This document shows, piece after piece, positions 10,333 through 22,735 of a stretch of DNA of 64,000 bases. The translations under genes and the position numbers were made by a program. The notes below the pieces were generated by a model, which saw nothing but the letters and a program-made list of their open reading frames with translations, searched no databases and had not been told where the DNA came from. The number at the start of each line of letters is the position of its first letter. The first letter of the stretch is position 1. This DNA is from Brachypodium distachyon (Eukaryota > Streptophyta > Magnoliopsida > Poales > Poaceae), in contig NC_016132.3 of the NCBI RefSeq assembly GCF_000005505.3, positions 10,354,001-10,418,000 of the forward strand. Reading direction: 5' to 3'.

Positions 10333-11871
10333 TTAGGCGTAGAAACGCCGGAGCTTGTCGCCATTCCAGGCATGGACAAGGTTTTGCCCTTTCATATTCT
10401 CGAGGGGGTATGCACCATTTCCCAATACTGCGGCGATGCGGTATGGTCCTTCCCATTTAGGATCGAGTTTGCACTGGAGTTTTGGGTTGACATTCTTTTT
10501 CAGCACGAGATCTCCTTGGGAGAAGGCTCGTTCCCGCACTCTTGTGTTGTAGAAGCGTGCGGCGCTTTGCTCGTAGATGGCGTGCCTCATGAGGGCTTTG
10601 TCACGAGCTTCTTCCACAAGATCGACGGCCGTCTTGTGATGCTCCATTTTCGATGAAGGCAATTGGGGTGGCCTCTTGGAGCCTTTCGACCTGAGGTGAG
10701 CGGAACTCGACCTCGGCGGGAAGAACTGCTTCGGCTCCATACACCAAAGAGAATGGTGTTCGGCCCATGGAACGGCTTACGGAGGTGCGTATGCCCCAAA
10801 CCACGCTAGCGAGTTCATCTCCCCATGCTCCCCTTGCTTTGCTAACCGTGTGCTCTATCCTTCGGCGGAGTCTTTGGAGGATTAGTCCATTTGTCCTTTC
10901 GCATGCGCCGTTGCTTTTGGGGTAAGCTACGAATGCGAAGTGCAGCTTGATCTCAAGGCATTCACAGAATTTGATGAATTCCGCACAGTCGAACTGTTTG
11001 CCATTGTCCACGGTTAGCTCTCGTGGGACGCCATATCGGCATATGATGTTTTCCCAGAAAAAAATTTGGACGGCCTGTGACGTGATCTTGACAAGCGGCG
11101 CTGCTTCTATCCATTTGGAGAAGTAATCAATCGTCACCACGAGGTATTTGCAGCCCCCGTTGCATGCGGGGAAAGGCCCAAGAAGGTCCATCCCCCAGCG
11201 TGCAAATGGCCATGTTATCGGGATGTTCTTCAGGGAGTTACGGGCGCATGGATTGACTTAGCCATTTTCTGACAAGCTTCGCATTTCCGCAATATGGTGA
11301 TTGCGTCTTGCACCATGGTGGGCCAATAGAATCCCTGACGTAGGGCTTTTGCCGCGGTGGCTCTTGGCGCAAGATGGTGGCCGCATATTCCTGAGTGGAT
11401 TTCCATGAGGAGCTCGGCTCCTCGGTCAGCAGTTATGCATTTTAGCAATGCGGCCGCTCCTTTCTTGTATAGGATGCCATTGAGGAGGACGTACATCTTG
11501 GTTTTTGCAAGCAGAGTTTTGGCGCTTGGGCCTTCCGCTTCTTCGTCCACCTCGCCTTTCAAGGCGCGGATAATCGGTGTCATCCACGAGGGTGGAGCGT
11601 CGATGACCATGCTGGTCTTTGAAGTTTCGTCAAGGGCGTCGGCTTCTTCCTTTATGGACGGGGCGCGAATTACTTCGAAGAATCCATCGGGTGGCAGCTG
11701 TTCTTTGGAACCGTCCGTCCGGGTTAACCTGTCGGCCAGGTGATTTTCTACTCGTGGAATGCGTCGCGCCTCCATGCCCAGGAAATACCGTTTCATCTTG
11801 CGAACTTCTTCGATATATTTCTTCATTTTTTCATCAAGGCATTGATATGACTTGTTCATTTGGTTTATCAC
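10333..11871 (-). pseudogene. Gypsy integrase (zinc-binding, catalytic core, GPY-like C-terminus), degenerate
   Basis: The minus strand carries the HHCC zinc-binding module (EIHSGICGHH ... CEACQKMAK; 11871-11230), the catalytic core with the D-D-E residues (MDLLGPFPAC, ELTVDNGKQF, SNGACERTNG; 11191-10601), and a C-terminal segment with WEGPYRI ending at FYA-stop (10740-10333). The three pieces lie in different frames or are separated by stops, so no functional integrase can be made. It joins element cDNA to host DNA in intact relatives. The module order is the usual one for gypsy pol. Confidence 0.85.
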
Positions 11872-11879
11872 CAGTTGGG

Positions 11880-13500
11880 AGTCTCCTTGGATGAGAAGGC
11901 ATCGGACTCACATGGCCTTGGCCAGTCGAAGCCCGAAAGGTAGCGCCTCATATTCCACCATATTGTTGGTGGCGTTGAAGTCAAGATGGGCGGCGTACTC
12001 CACGATCTTGCCTTCGGGGCTGATGAGTATTACTTCGGCCCCGGCGCCGTCGAGGCGCTTGGAGCCATCAAACCTCATTATCCAATGTGGTTCAGGGGGC
12101 TCGATCTTGGATGCGATTTCTTCGAGCGGGGTCAGTGGAGTATGGCACTCGACCAAAAAGTCAGCCAGGACTTGGGATTTTATGTCCGTTCTCGCTGTGA
12201 AGGGGCCAGTTCCGTTGCCCATTTGGCGATTCTTCCGGTGGCCTCCTTATTGCCGAAGACTTCCTTGAGTGGGAAGGTAATTGGCACCATGATGGTGTGG
12301 CCCATGAAGTAACGACGGAATTTTCGAGAGGCCATGAGGAGGGCGTACGCGATCTTCTCGATCTGGGTGTATCGACCCTTTGCTTCTCCTAAGGCTTTGC
12401 TCACATAATATACTGGGTGTTGTGACTAGTCTTCTTCATTCACGAGTGTTGCGCTTACAGCGACCGGGGTCGCGGCAAGATACATGAGCAAAGGCTCCCC
12501 TAGTTTTGGGCTCGTGAGAAGCGGAGGGGTCGACAAATAGGTCTTGAGCTCTTCGATGGCCCTTTGAGCTTCGTCGACGGAGTCGTCTCAAGGTTTTGAA
12601 AAAAGGAAGACCCTTCTCGGCTGACCGGGCAACGAATCGCCCTAGGGCCACCATTCTTCCCGCTAGGCATTGCACATCTTTGATGGAACGACGAGGCTCC
12701 ATCTCCATGATGGCCCGGATTTTCTCCGGGTTGGCCTCGATCCCTCGTTGAGAGACGAGAAAGCCCAGGAGCTTTCCCCCTCGCACTCCGAATGCGCACT
12801 TCTCTGGATTAAGCTTTATGCCATACTTGCGGAGATTGTGGAATGTTTCTTGCAGGTCCTTGGGATGGGTCTTCGCAACTTGACTTTTGATGACGGCGTC
12901 GTCAACGTAGAGTTCGGCGTTTCTCCCCAATTGTTCTTTGAGGATGAGGCTGACGAGGCGTTGGAAAGTTGCGCCGACGTTCCTCAAACCAAAAGGCATT
13001 TGCGATAGCAGAAGGTGCCGATAGGAGTGATGAAGCTGGTCTTTTTCTCGTCTTCCTTGGCCATGTGGACTTGGTGATATCCTGAATAGGCGTCTAAGAA
13101 GCTCAACCTTTCGCATCCCGCCATGGAGTCGCCAAGTTGGTCGATCCGAGGGAACGGGTAGTCGTCCTTGGGGCATGCCTTGTTCAGGTGGGTAAAGTCG
13201 ATACAGATTCGCCACTTGCCGTTGACTTTTTTTAACAAGACCGGATTGGCTAACCCCTCGGGGTGCCAAACTTCTAGGATGAGACCGGCGTTGGAGAGTT
13301 TGGCGATTTCTTACTTGATGACTTCGCTTTGCTCGGTGGAGAGCTTCCGGAGCTTCTGCTTTACGGGAGCTTTGTCAGGTCCCATGGCGAGGCGATTTTC
13401 CATGACGTCGCGCGGGACTCCCCCCATGTCGGAAGGCAACCAAACGAAGAGGTCGGAATTCTTTCAAAACAGGTCGACGAGTTCTTCCTCGAGTTTACTC
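11880..13500 (-). pseudogene. Gypsy reverse transcriptase and RNase H, degenerate
   Basis: Reverse transcriptase blocks are visible on the minus strand: WRICIDFTHLNKACPKDDYP, RLSFLDAYSGYHQVHM, MPFGLRNVGATFQRL and the active-site YVDD (as YVDDAVIKS). The block near 13010 changes frame, and stops occur near 13314 and 13464. An RNase H segment follows (WIMRFDGSKRLDGAGAEV, then FNATNNMVEYEAL), ending near 11908. The strand and order (protease, RT, RNase H, integrase) agree with gypsy pol. Confidence 0.85.
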
Positions 13501-14160
13501 GGGAGGTCGGCTCCAATCTTCACCGTGCACGTGGCGTCATCTTGGGAGACGCATACTTCCTTGAGTTCTCCTTCGGAGAGGGGCTTAGGGATGTAGCGCT
13601 CCGGGTGATTGGCTTTGGATGCTCCCGCGTTCGAAAGCATGTTAATACTCTTGGATAATTCTCCCTTTTCGGCGCACTTGGTCTCATGGCGGTAGAACAT
13701 CTTCTTATCAGAAGATTGCTCGTCGCGGACCGTTATCACGCCCTTCGGCCTGGGATCTTCATGCACAAGAAGTTGTGGTGGATGGCGGCGCAAAGACAGT
13801 TTGGTGTCGTCCTCCTGAGGATGGCGTTAAAAGAGGCTTCCATATCCACCACGTCGAAGCGCACGAGCTCGGTCTGATGGTTTGTGGCGTCTCCGAAGGT
13901 CGTGAGGAGCTCGATTTGTCCGAGCGGCTGAATGGATTTCCCCGGCACGAAGCCGGTGAGGGGATAAAGGGATGGCTGCAGCGAGCCGTTCTTGTATCCC
14001 CTTGTGGGTCCATCAGCTTCTTTAACGTGCTCAGATATAGGATGTTGGCGGAGCTTCCGCCATCCTCTTGAGCTCGCAATTGGCGACGATCGCCGTCACA
14101 AAGAGGGCGGCGTCATGTGGGAAGCATATCCCCTTGGCGTCTTCTTCGGTGAAGGCAATT
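13501..14160 (-). pseudogene. Gypsy aspartic protease region, degenerate
   Basis: Pieces recognisable from gypsy polyproteins: DGGSSANILYLSTLK (the retropepsin active-site region, shifted DG instead of DTG-type) and MEASFNAILRRTTPN...CAAIHHNFLCMKIP, in different minus-strand frames between gag and reverse transcriptase. Placement by order and family resemblance. Confidence 0.55.
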
Positions 14161-14392
14161 GACACACTCGCCCACTTGGGTGGTGGTGTCGGGGTGAAGG
14201 TTCCCACGACGTTGACTTCGCAAGCATACTCTTACGTTGCCGCTTCGATCCCCGTCCCATGGGGGAGACCCCGAGTATCACTCCGACGTGATGTGCGGGT
14301 TCCTGAAACGGGAGGTTATCCTCCTTGGGTCTTGGGTCAGCGACAAGGACGTTGGCGGGGCGTGGAGCCTCGACTGTCTTCTCGTCCTTGCG

Positions 14393-16081
14393 TCAGGCTT
14401 GCATTCGTGCCTGGAACTCTTCGCGAGCAATGATGAGAGTGTTGCACTCTTCGGTCCTGTGGCTTGCCGAGTTGTGGATGAGACATCTCCCAGTTCCTCC
14501 CTCGGCGGGGCGAGGTGGCTTCTTGGGTTGCCAAGTCTTTTGGGATGATGCTTGTCCTTCGACAGCGAAGATTTTCCGGGCTTGGTCGCCAGGGGCCTTT
14601 TTCCCCCACCTCCTCTTCTTCTTGGGAGACAGAGTGGGCACAGGGGGTTTGTCGACCGAGGGAGCTCCCTCGGGAGCGACGCGTGGCATGTCTTTTTTGG
14701 CGATGTCCCCGTCTTCGCCCCGGGCGTATTCTTGGAAGATTCGATGGAGCTCCTCGGTCGTGTTCGGTGGGTTATGACTTAGGGCCCGATTCACTTCTGC
14801 TTGGAGAAGGCCTTGCACGCATGCGTCGATCACGGTGGTCGATGGCGGGTTGGCGATTTGGCTTCGCACCTTCGCAAAGCGATGGAAGAAGCTTCGGAGG
14901 GATTCCCCGGCTTTTGTTTGACGGCGTATAGCTCGTGAGCCTGCACGGGTTCTTTGAAGTTTCCTTGAAAGTTGGCGATGAAGACCTCTTGGAGGCGCTC
15001 CCACGAGTGCACGGACTTCTTCCGCAGGTTATTAAACCAAGTTTGCGCCATTCCAGTGAGCGCGAGCGGAAAGAATTGAACGTCTCGACGGGTCCTCCCC
15101 CGGCGGCCCATATTGCGGTGGAGTAGATGTCCAAGAATTGAAGAGGATTCGATTCCCTGTCGTACGGCCGTATTGTAGGGGGCTTGAACCATGGCGGAAA
15201 AAGTGCGTCTTGGATCGCCCGCATGAGCGGGTTGCAAGTCGGCCGATTCTTTTGGTTCCTTCTGTGGCGAGGTCCTCCCTCGTCGCTTTCGTCGCTAGAG
15301 GGGTCGTTCGGAGAATGATCTCGGCGTTTTCTTGGGGGGTCGAAGCGTCGACGAGAATTCCTTTCGCTGCCGGCACGGGCTCCGGATTCTGCCACTTGCT
15401 CGTTCCCATGCACGCCGGGGTCTCGTTCCCCGCGAGGCGCAGCTTGAGGCGGTACCTGGTTGCCACCTTGCTCGACCCCGACGGGGGAGCGAGGGGCGCT
15501 TGCGGGGTACTCGCAAAGCAAGGTTGATGCCGAGCATGTGCGACTTGGAGAGCGCCTTGCGGCGGAAGCCCCCAATAAGGATGATACCAAGGAGCTCCAT
15601 GAGCGATCGCGGCGAGCGCCAATGGAGGCAATCCCGGATTGGAGGGGTCGTAGGCTGGGACTCCTTGGTTTTCTGGCGCGGATCCTCCCGATGCCACATT
15701 GTTTCCTCTTGTAGGTTCCGAGGGCAAGGTCACTACATGTTGTAGGGAAGGTGGCGTGAAGCCCATCGAGTGAGCCATGCCGAGTTCCGTATCCCCTACG
15801 GGGGCGGCAACCGTAGGCAGCTCGCCGATCCTTGCCACCATGTTGGTGAGTGTCGAGGGACTGCCTACGACGGTTTCCAACACCTCGGTTCCTTCCGAGA
15901 CGGCCGGTAGCGAAGGGGCGACCACGACTTCCGTCGTGGCGATCATGCTTGCGGCGACATCCGGATTGGTGAGGATTCCTTCTTCCTCGGGAGCCCCCGA
16001 GGCACTTGCTTTCTTCGTTTGCAACCGTGTAGACTTCGCGGCAAATTGGGGACCCGATGAAGTAAGCTTCGTCGGGGCCAT
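14393..16081 (-). pseudogene. Gypsy gag, frameshifted
   Basis: The likely start is the ATG at 16081 (MAPTKLTSSGPQ...), just inside the 5' LTR and primer site. The retrotransposon-gag core (LTGMAQTWFNNLRKKSVHSW ... PVQAHELYAVKQK) is in a second frame around 15237-14830. The C-terminal part with a zinc-knuckle-like CLIHNSASHRTEEC is in a third frame (15004-14393). At least two frameshifts therefore interrupt a nucleocapsid protein that would package element RNA. Confidence 0.75.
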
Positions 16082-16111
16082 TAAATCTTCAATTGCGGGG
16101 AGGGTTCCCCA

Positions 16112-16123
16112 CGGTCGATGCCA
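16112..16123 (-). other. Candidate primer-binding site of the gypsy element
   Basis: Four bases inside the 5' LTR the minus strand reads TGGCATCGACCG. It begins with the TGG expected of a site pairing with a tRNA 3' CCA. The cognate tRNA is not identified. Confidence 0.5.
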
Positions 16124-16127
16124 CGGA

Positions 16128-17031
16128 TGTTGTTCTCCACAACAATTAGAGTAAGGGGTGCCAATGCTCGATGGCACAAGTGCGGGTATAAAAGTAGGGC
16201 GTGTACGTCGGCCTTATAGCGAAGGTCGCCGTACACTTGGACAAGTTGACACGTTGATATTTTTTGAATAGGTTCGGTCGACCCTACGGGTACAACTTAA
16301 TCCTATGTTAGGAAAAGCTTCGAGGGGGTGGTTAGCCAGATGCTTGGGCCGAGCGGATCTTCCCGAGTCAACTTTAGCGAGAGATTCGTCAGGGCCGCCT
16401 CGTACTTGGACCGAACGCATCTTTCCAAGTATCGAGGTTAGGATACCCTCGGAACTCTAACCCAACCCGTTCTCCTTCGAGCCCGTGCCAACCAAGGTTA
16501 GCTCGGAGCCTCGAAACTAGAGTCCCCTAGAAGGCTTCCTCGAGATCGGTCGACTTTCAGTCGAGAGCGGCGCGCGAGAGCGAACCTTAGAGGGAGCACT
16601 CTAGCCCTCTCCCTTGAGTTTATTCAAGTTGAGAGTGAATAGTACATACCCCATGGGGGGTATTTATAGCTTAGGGGTCCATGACAAAAGACCATGGCTA
16701 CCCTTGAGGGAGAGAGAAAAATGGAGGCAAAATGATAAAAATAGCTCCTTGGTCCATAGCTTTTGTGTGCACCATGAGGGGGAAGTGAGTGTTGGTCCAT
16801 GGTTTACCATGGACCAAAAGCCTCCCCACACCTTTCTTGTCTCCTACTCTAACTCATTTGATCCTTTGACCATGGCATGAGAGGCTTGACTTATTGACTT
16901 GTCTTCCTTTGCCACGTAGGATTGACTGCGCCACGTGGGCGTCTTGACTCGTGCTTGGGAAATGTTGACTTGGTCGTCGTCACGTAGAATTTACGGCCCG
17001 GCCCATATAAAGATTTTATTTTACTACAACA
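16128..17031 (-). repeat. Gypsy LTR (right; 5' LTR of the minus-strand element)
   Basis: Aligns end to end with 3713-4625, with roughly 45 differences and small indels counted by eye. The minus-strand TATAAATA (complement of 16661-16668) is retained. GAGAT follows at 17032. Confidence 0.92.
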
Positions 17032-17036
17032 GAGAT

Positions 17037-17340
17037 AATTATTATTTATCAGAAATTTTAAAAATATGAGTCACAGATTCTTAATCTCGTAGCAAAGCAG
17101 GACATTTAGCTAGTAATGATAAAAACCGCAGCATATCATGAGTGTCCCTTCTCTGTCAAGATCGCACCGGTATGCTAGTTTATTATATGGTTAAACGGGT
17201 ACAAGGGCATGGGTTATGTATTCCCATACACATGCCTTCGGGTACTGTGTTCCTGCGGGTAAAAATTCTGGCCACACTCGTGCCCTGATATAGGGATTTA
17301 CCCACCGGTATGCGGGTACTGTGTTCCCATTGCCATCCCT
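17037..17340. mobile_element. Older DNA transposon split by the gypsy element (right part)
   Basis: Continuation of the sequence interrupted at 3712. GCGGGTA / TACCCG motifs recur and the segment ends CCCATTGCCATCCCTA, resembling a hAT-like terminus. Confidence 0.4.
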
Positions 17341-17719
17341 AATCTTTACACCTTTAGGCAAAATATGTTAGGACATCATATAAGAAGGAACATGACTTAA
17401 ACTAGCATTAAGAAGAGTTAATCTACCTCCTAGAGATAAAAGTGTCCCCCCTCCAGCAGCCCAATTTACCTTCTACTTTGTCTTATGTAGTTTTCCAACT
17501 GGAATTCCTTAATTTTCTATAGAAAATAGGAACGTTTCCTAATTTGCAGGTAAAAATCTCAGCCAAATCAACGATATCTTCTATAGCTGAACCAAAACAA
17601 TACACTTCACTCTTGTGGAAGTTAATTTCAAAAAAGTAATATGTTCAAGTAAGCAAATGAGACATTAAAGATTTCTAGACCCCTCTACATCCCCATCAAT
17701 CAAGAAAATGGTATCATTT

Positions 17720-18865
17720 GCTCGAGCAGAAACTTTCATCGTCGTATAATGGAGACGGCCCACACCTATGTGAACATGCCAACAATGGCCAAAGCTGCCC
17801 GACCCAGCTCCATGTGGCTCTTTGTAACCCGGCCAAAACTCAGGAAGAGGTTGCGGCTTGCTTGGCCATGACTCTTGCTCTTTGAAGAGGTGGGAGGCTA
17901 GGAGATGGGACCACCGACGGCCCTTGAGGAGCCTACGTTGTTGCACGGTTTCCACCGAGAGCCTTCGACAAGATGTCTTATGGAGAAAACCAAGATCTCA
18001 TTGACTCGTTCGATAGATCATTGTTAGTAAACCACATCGGGTCTCTGATTTAATTTCGTTTTATCGAGCAACCAAGTAATGTCGACTAAATTTTAAGTAC
18101 ATTTTAGTCTTCAAATCCTGGCCAATCAACACGGTGATTATTTTCACATGGACATGTGGTGCCCCTAGTGTTAATTCCTACTATCTTTACATATATTTGC
18201 CATTTTATTGTAGAATCAAATTTTAGATTTTATTGTAAAACGAAATAAATGAAACCAAAATATTTGATTTAACATTAAAGAGGCAATAATTGCAGCGATC
18301 ATACAAAATTCTTAGGATCTTTGCAGTTATTTACCCATTTATTGTAAAATCAAATATTTAGATTTTAGCAAATAAAGCAAATCAAAATATATTATTTTAC
18401 ATTAAATAGGCCAATATTTGAAAAGATCCTACAAATTAGGACTAGAGGCTAGGGTGATCTTTGCAGATATTAGCCTCTTTACCGTAGAATCAAATCAAAT
18501 ATTTTGATTTAGGAAATAAAGCAAATCTAAATATTTGATATTACGTTAAAGAGGCTAATATATGCAAAGATCCTACAAATTAAGACTTAAGGGCACCAAA
18601 AGTGTGCACATTGACCATGTGAAGATAACCACCACGTTAATGGATTGGGATTTGAGGACTACAATGAACTCGGAACACCGCTGCTGGATTAAACAAACGA
18701 GATAAATCTAAAACCTAGTGTGGTTGTACTAAATTGATGCCAATCGATCGAATCTGCTTGATTTCGTCTTCTCCGCAGGATGTCTAGTGAAAGGCTCACG
18801 GTGGCAGCGTGCAACAATGTGGCGAATCAAGGGCCGTTGGTGGTGTCTTCTCCTATGAAATATCA
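17720..18865. mobile_element. Foldback-like element, copy 1 (long imperfect inverted repeat)
   Basis: The left arm (about 17895-18190) and right arm (about 18575-18860) are imperfect reverse complements. The left has ACCACCGACGGCCCTTGA and GTTGTTGCACGGTTTCCACC; the complement of the right has ACCACCAACGGCCCTTGA and ATTGTTGCACGCTGCCACC. The AT-rich centre contains further inverted blocks (AAATATTTGATTT, TTTGCA.ATATTAGCCTCTTTA). No transposase frame is seen, so it would be non-autonomous. Superfamily not recognised. Confidence 0.65.
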
Positions 18866-19654
18866 AGTTCTTCTTGCATAATGCAACTTCCGTATGTAAG
18901 ATTCTCAAGTGGTAATCACTCCGTATTAATATTTGTGAAATGTAATTAATCACTATATTAGGGCACGATCCAATATCATCTAAAGCTACCCTACCATAGT
19001 ACGCCATCGTACACCTATCGGTCGTACCAGCATAGCTCAGACAGCACACGAGGGAAGGGGTATGCTACGATTACCGGAGTACTAACCTCCTCTTACCCAC
19101 GTCACTGATATGTTGTTGTGTCCCAGAGCTGACTAGTTGGATTGTTGGAGATGCCCTTAGCTCCATCACCCTGTATCAAAAGGATGCTAGCTTGGTCGAG
19201 TCCTAACCTCCTCTTAGCTCCATCACCCTTTTAAAAAAAAAAATGGTGCGTGGTGTTATGTTTCGATCAAACAAAAAACTGCCAGTTATTTCTGTATCCA
19301 TAGTTCTCGTTGGCTTAACAAACGACTAGTGATTGCAGCTGGTCTAGCAGCATAGCTCGCGAAGTCTTGGATTTCTTCAGGAGGAGCGCTAAACTAAGTA
19401 CGGAGTATATTGCAACATACTGTAAAAAAAGTACGGAGTATATTGCAACAAGGTTCTACTGTCTGTAGTCCGGTTTGGCAGCGGACGCAGGTGCCTGACC
19501 GGTGGGTTTTCTTCTTTCTCGCCCTGTACAAAACAAAGGTTTTTTTTTTCTCTTTTTTGAGAACAAAACAAAGGGTACTATTGTACATCGTGGTGCTGAC
19601 AACATCGTCCCAGGCTCCCAGCAATATTGTTGAGATTTGAAAAGGAGCACAAAA
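18866..19654. other. Spacer between foldback copies
   Basis: Contains the second copy (about 18990-19480) of the segment at 1775-2300, two GTACGGAGTATATTGCAACA repeats near 19397-19450, and AT/T-rich tracts. No gene is supported. Confidence 0.5.
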
Positions 19655-20730
19655 TTTCGTCATCGTATGATACATAGCGCTAACCAAGACCGGCCCACGC
19701 CGCTTACCAACAAAAAGAGGAGACGGCTTGGCCCAACTGCCCAAGCCTATGTGAATCTGCCATTAGCTGAAATGGCTTGGCCCAGCGATTTTGTTCCGTG
19801 TCGCTCTTCCTAACCGACCGAAACTCGGGAAGAGGCTTCGCTCTTGCCCTTCGAAGAAGGCTGCGAGCTGCACGCTTGCCACCGTGAGCCTTCGACAAGA
19901 CGTACGAGATTCGATCCATCAATCAGCATCAATGCACTAAACCGCACTGGTTTGATATTTAGTTTCATTTATCCAGCAAAAATGCAATGCCGAGCAAATT
20001 CTAAGTTCAGTATAGTCACCAAATCCCAAATCAACCAACGTGGTGATTATGTTTACATGATCAAAGTGGCCGCGTGGTGTCCTGAAGTCTTAATTTACGG
20101 ATTGCCCCCTTTATTGTAAAATAAAATACTCCATATTTAGATTTTGCAAATTAAATATTATATTTTACATTAAATAGGCTAATATCCCCAAAAATCCTAC
20201 GAATTAATACTTCACATTAATGAGGTCAAATATGCAAAGATCCAACAAATTAGACTAGTCTTTGGAGATATTGATTTTACAATAAAAATTTATTTAATTA
20301 GCGAAAATCTAAATATTGATTTTACAATAAAAATACCATCATGCAAAGATTTTACGAATTAAGACTTGGGGGCACCACGTGTCCACATTGACAATGTAAG
20401 ATAATCACCGCGTTAGTTGATTGGGATTTGAAGACAATGTTGAATTGGAATTTACTAGGCGTTGCATCTCCGCTGAATGAAACAAAACTGAGTCTCAAAA
20501 CCAGCATGGTTTAATATGTTGATGTTGATTGATCGATCGAATCTCCTGGATTTGATATTCTCCATAGGACATCTGGGTGAAAGGCTCACGGTGGCAGCGT
20601 GCAGCACTGTAACACATCAAGGGTCATTGGTGATCCCATCTCCTACGTTGCAAGCCCTTCAAAGAGAAGGACTGCATGACTCATGGCCCAGCAACCCGAA
20701 GCCCCATCCACCGCTATTTTGGGTATTTTC
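19655..20730. mobile_element. Foldback-like element, copy 2
   Basis: Same orientation as copy 1 with the same landmarks: CTTGCCACCGTGAGCCTTCGACAAGA on the left, GAAAGGCTCACGGTGGCAGCGTGCA on the right, and an inner pair around AACGTGGTGATTATGTTTACATG and its complement-like partner near 20395-20415. The right arm is longer than in copy 1 and matches the outer left arm of copy 1 (CTTTGAAG..GTGGGAGGC region). Confidence 0.65.
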
Positions 20731-22560
20731 ATGTTAAAAAAGGTGCACTTGGTAGTTACACCGACCCACTAATCTAAAAAAAGGACCCACTAAATCAAAA
20801 GAACTTTGCATAAGCATACACCACGGGTTATTTCAAGATTTTCACTCACTGCAAACCTAATCTCTTGAAGATGCATAAACAAGGCATTGTACACAAAAAC
20901 ATAAACATGGCACACAAAACAGATAATAAGTAAAGATAAAATCGAGGGGGCAAAGACTAACTTAGCTAAAACTTGGACCTGGTGGCGGCACAAGGCACAA
21001 CAGTGGCATGTAGACAACCTCTCCCCTAGACATCACAGTGTTGGACAACGGCTGTGCAGTTCGACACTGGCTCGCAGCGACCCCTGGCATAGAAGTGGCG
21101 TCGACCCCTGGCATAGAAGTGGTGTGTGGACAACTTCCTCGCGGCGACGCATCTGAGATACTTAGCAAGAGAGAGATTGAGAAGGAGAAAGCAAGGTTCA
21201 GGACTGAGGAGACAAGGTAGATGAAGGATACGGTTGTGTGTTGTTGTGTCCCACGTGTCCATGTTGACCGTGTGGGAAGTGCATCGTCGTCCGTGCATCA
21301 CGAAAGAGGCTTCTCATATACATGTGGCACCCATGACTTAGGCTAAACTGCGGTGCCAAATACCAAATTTGGCTTTTGTCGTTGGTTCATACCATTGTGG
21401 GGCATAACCAAATACGAAAGAAATGGAACCATAGAACCTTCCTCCTCTATCGCCAAATTCCTCGGAGCAATAATAAAACTCCATCTAGACACACACACCT
21501 CCAACCTCTCTCTACTTGCACTCATGCAGATTTGTTGTGCCGGACTATGTTCGGGATTTTAAGAAGAAACGAAGATTCAAAATTTTAACAAGTAAGAAGA
21601 AACATTCGGTTAATCAACAAAAAAAATTTGGCAGCTTCACATCATTGGAGGAGATATCGGAACGGCCAAGGCCAATCTAGACGCCATGGTCAGTCTAGGG
21701 GTGACTTCATGTGTTGCTCTGACAAGCCCAAGGTGTTCCTCACATGCAGAGCACCTCACAACGGAGCGCACCGACCTGTCCCAAGCGGTCAAGTCCAGCA
21801 GAGGGTAGCTCTCCCTCGGATGGTTCTCGGGAGGCGTTGTGGCATAGGCTTCTTCTATGAGCATGGGAGGGAGGAGAACGATTAGGCCACCACGAAAAAG
21901 AAGGAGGAAGGAGCGAGCGCAGTGGGTAGCAAGGCATGAAGAGGATGCAGGAACGATGGATCTGGTTGTAAGGGAGGCGGGGGAGGCATATAGGTAAGAG
22001 ATGAGAGAGGATCATGCATATAGAAGAGAGAACGAGAAAGTATATTTTTTAAATCTTAGTTTGAACACCAATTTGTCACAGAAACCAATGAGTTGGATCC
22101 ATGCTCACTAGCCCTTGTAGACAATCAATAATGCATGCATTTTAGGGCGAAGGCAAGCTGGGTCACACCAGAAATACTCTCGCTTGTCCCACACTTCAAA
22201 CATGTTTTTGTCATGGTGCGGCTACTATTCGTGGCGTGAGGGTTACGTTAAAGAAACATAAGTTTGTAGTAGCCTTTTCAGAAAACATGATCAACTACTT
22301 TGTTATTATTTCTGAAATTAAAAAGATTATCCTAAAGGAAATACGAGAAAAAAAAAGAGACCAGAGGTTTCAAGTTTGCCAAAAAAATCACAAGCATACC
22401 CTTGTTACCATTAGTTCTAAGCAAGGGCCTTGTTCTGATTTTTCGCGAACTTTTGGGCGCTCAGGACAAATTGGCAAAACCGAAACCATAGGGAAACCGG
22501 GGCTGCAGCTGTTTTGCGGCGTGTCTGTGGGCTCACGTCGCCGGTGCTGCGCAAACCCGA
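20731..22560. other. Intergenic, upstream of the trihelix gene
   Basis: No gene is supported. A short direct repeat CGACCCCTGGCATAGAAGTGG occurs twice at about 21077-21121. Small open frames (for example 21628-21885) have no recognisable content. The last 200 bases should hold the promoter of the gene at 22736; no convincing TATA box is seen. Confidence 0.5.
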
Positions 22561-22735
22561 CTACTAATTGCCGCGGCATGCGCTCCAAGGCGGCCGCACA
22601 CGTCGAGCTCGATTAATTTCTCCGGTATCATCCGGTCTCCAGCTTCCCCTGTTTTTTTCGTCCACAAACCACAAAGCCCACAAAGCAGAGTGCGATCGAG
22701 AGCAAGAGAGAAGAAGAGGAGCGGTTGTTTTGCAG

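Larger units (their letters stand above)
3713..17031 (-). mobile_element. Ty3/gypsy LTR retrotransposon, Tat-like lineage, with antisense extra gene
   Basis: A 13.3-kb element bounded by about 0.9-kb LTRs and the target duplication GAGAT. Read on the minus strand the order is 5' LTR (right), gag, protease, reverse transcriptase, RNase H, integrase, then about 5.7 kb of extra sequence before the 3' LTR (left). Integrase after RT places it in Ty3/gypsy. The extra region carries a plus-strand gene with the 'putative gypsy type transposon' domain, as in Grande/RIRE2-like Tat elements of grasses. Every protein frame is broken and the LTRs are roughly 95% identical by eye, so the copy is old and unlikely to move on its own. 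Confidence 0.9.
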
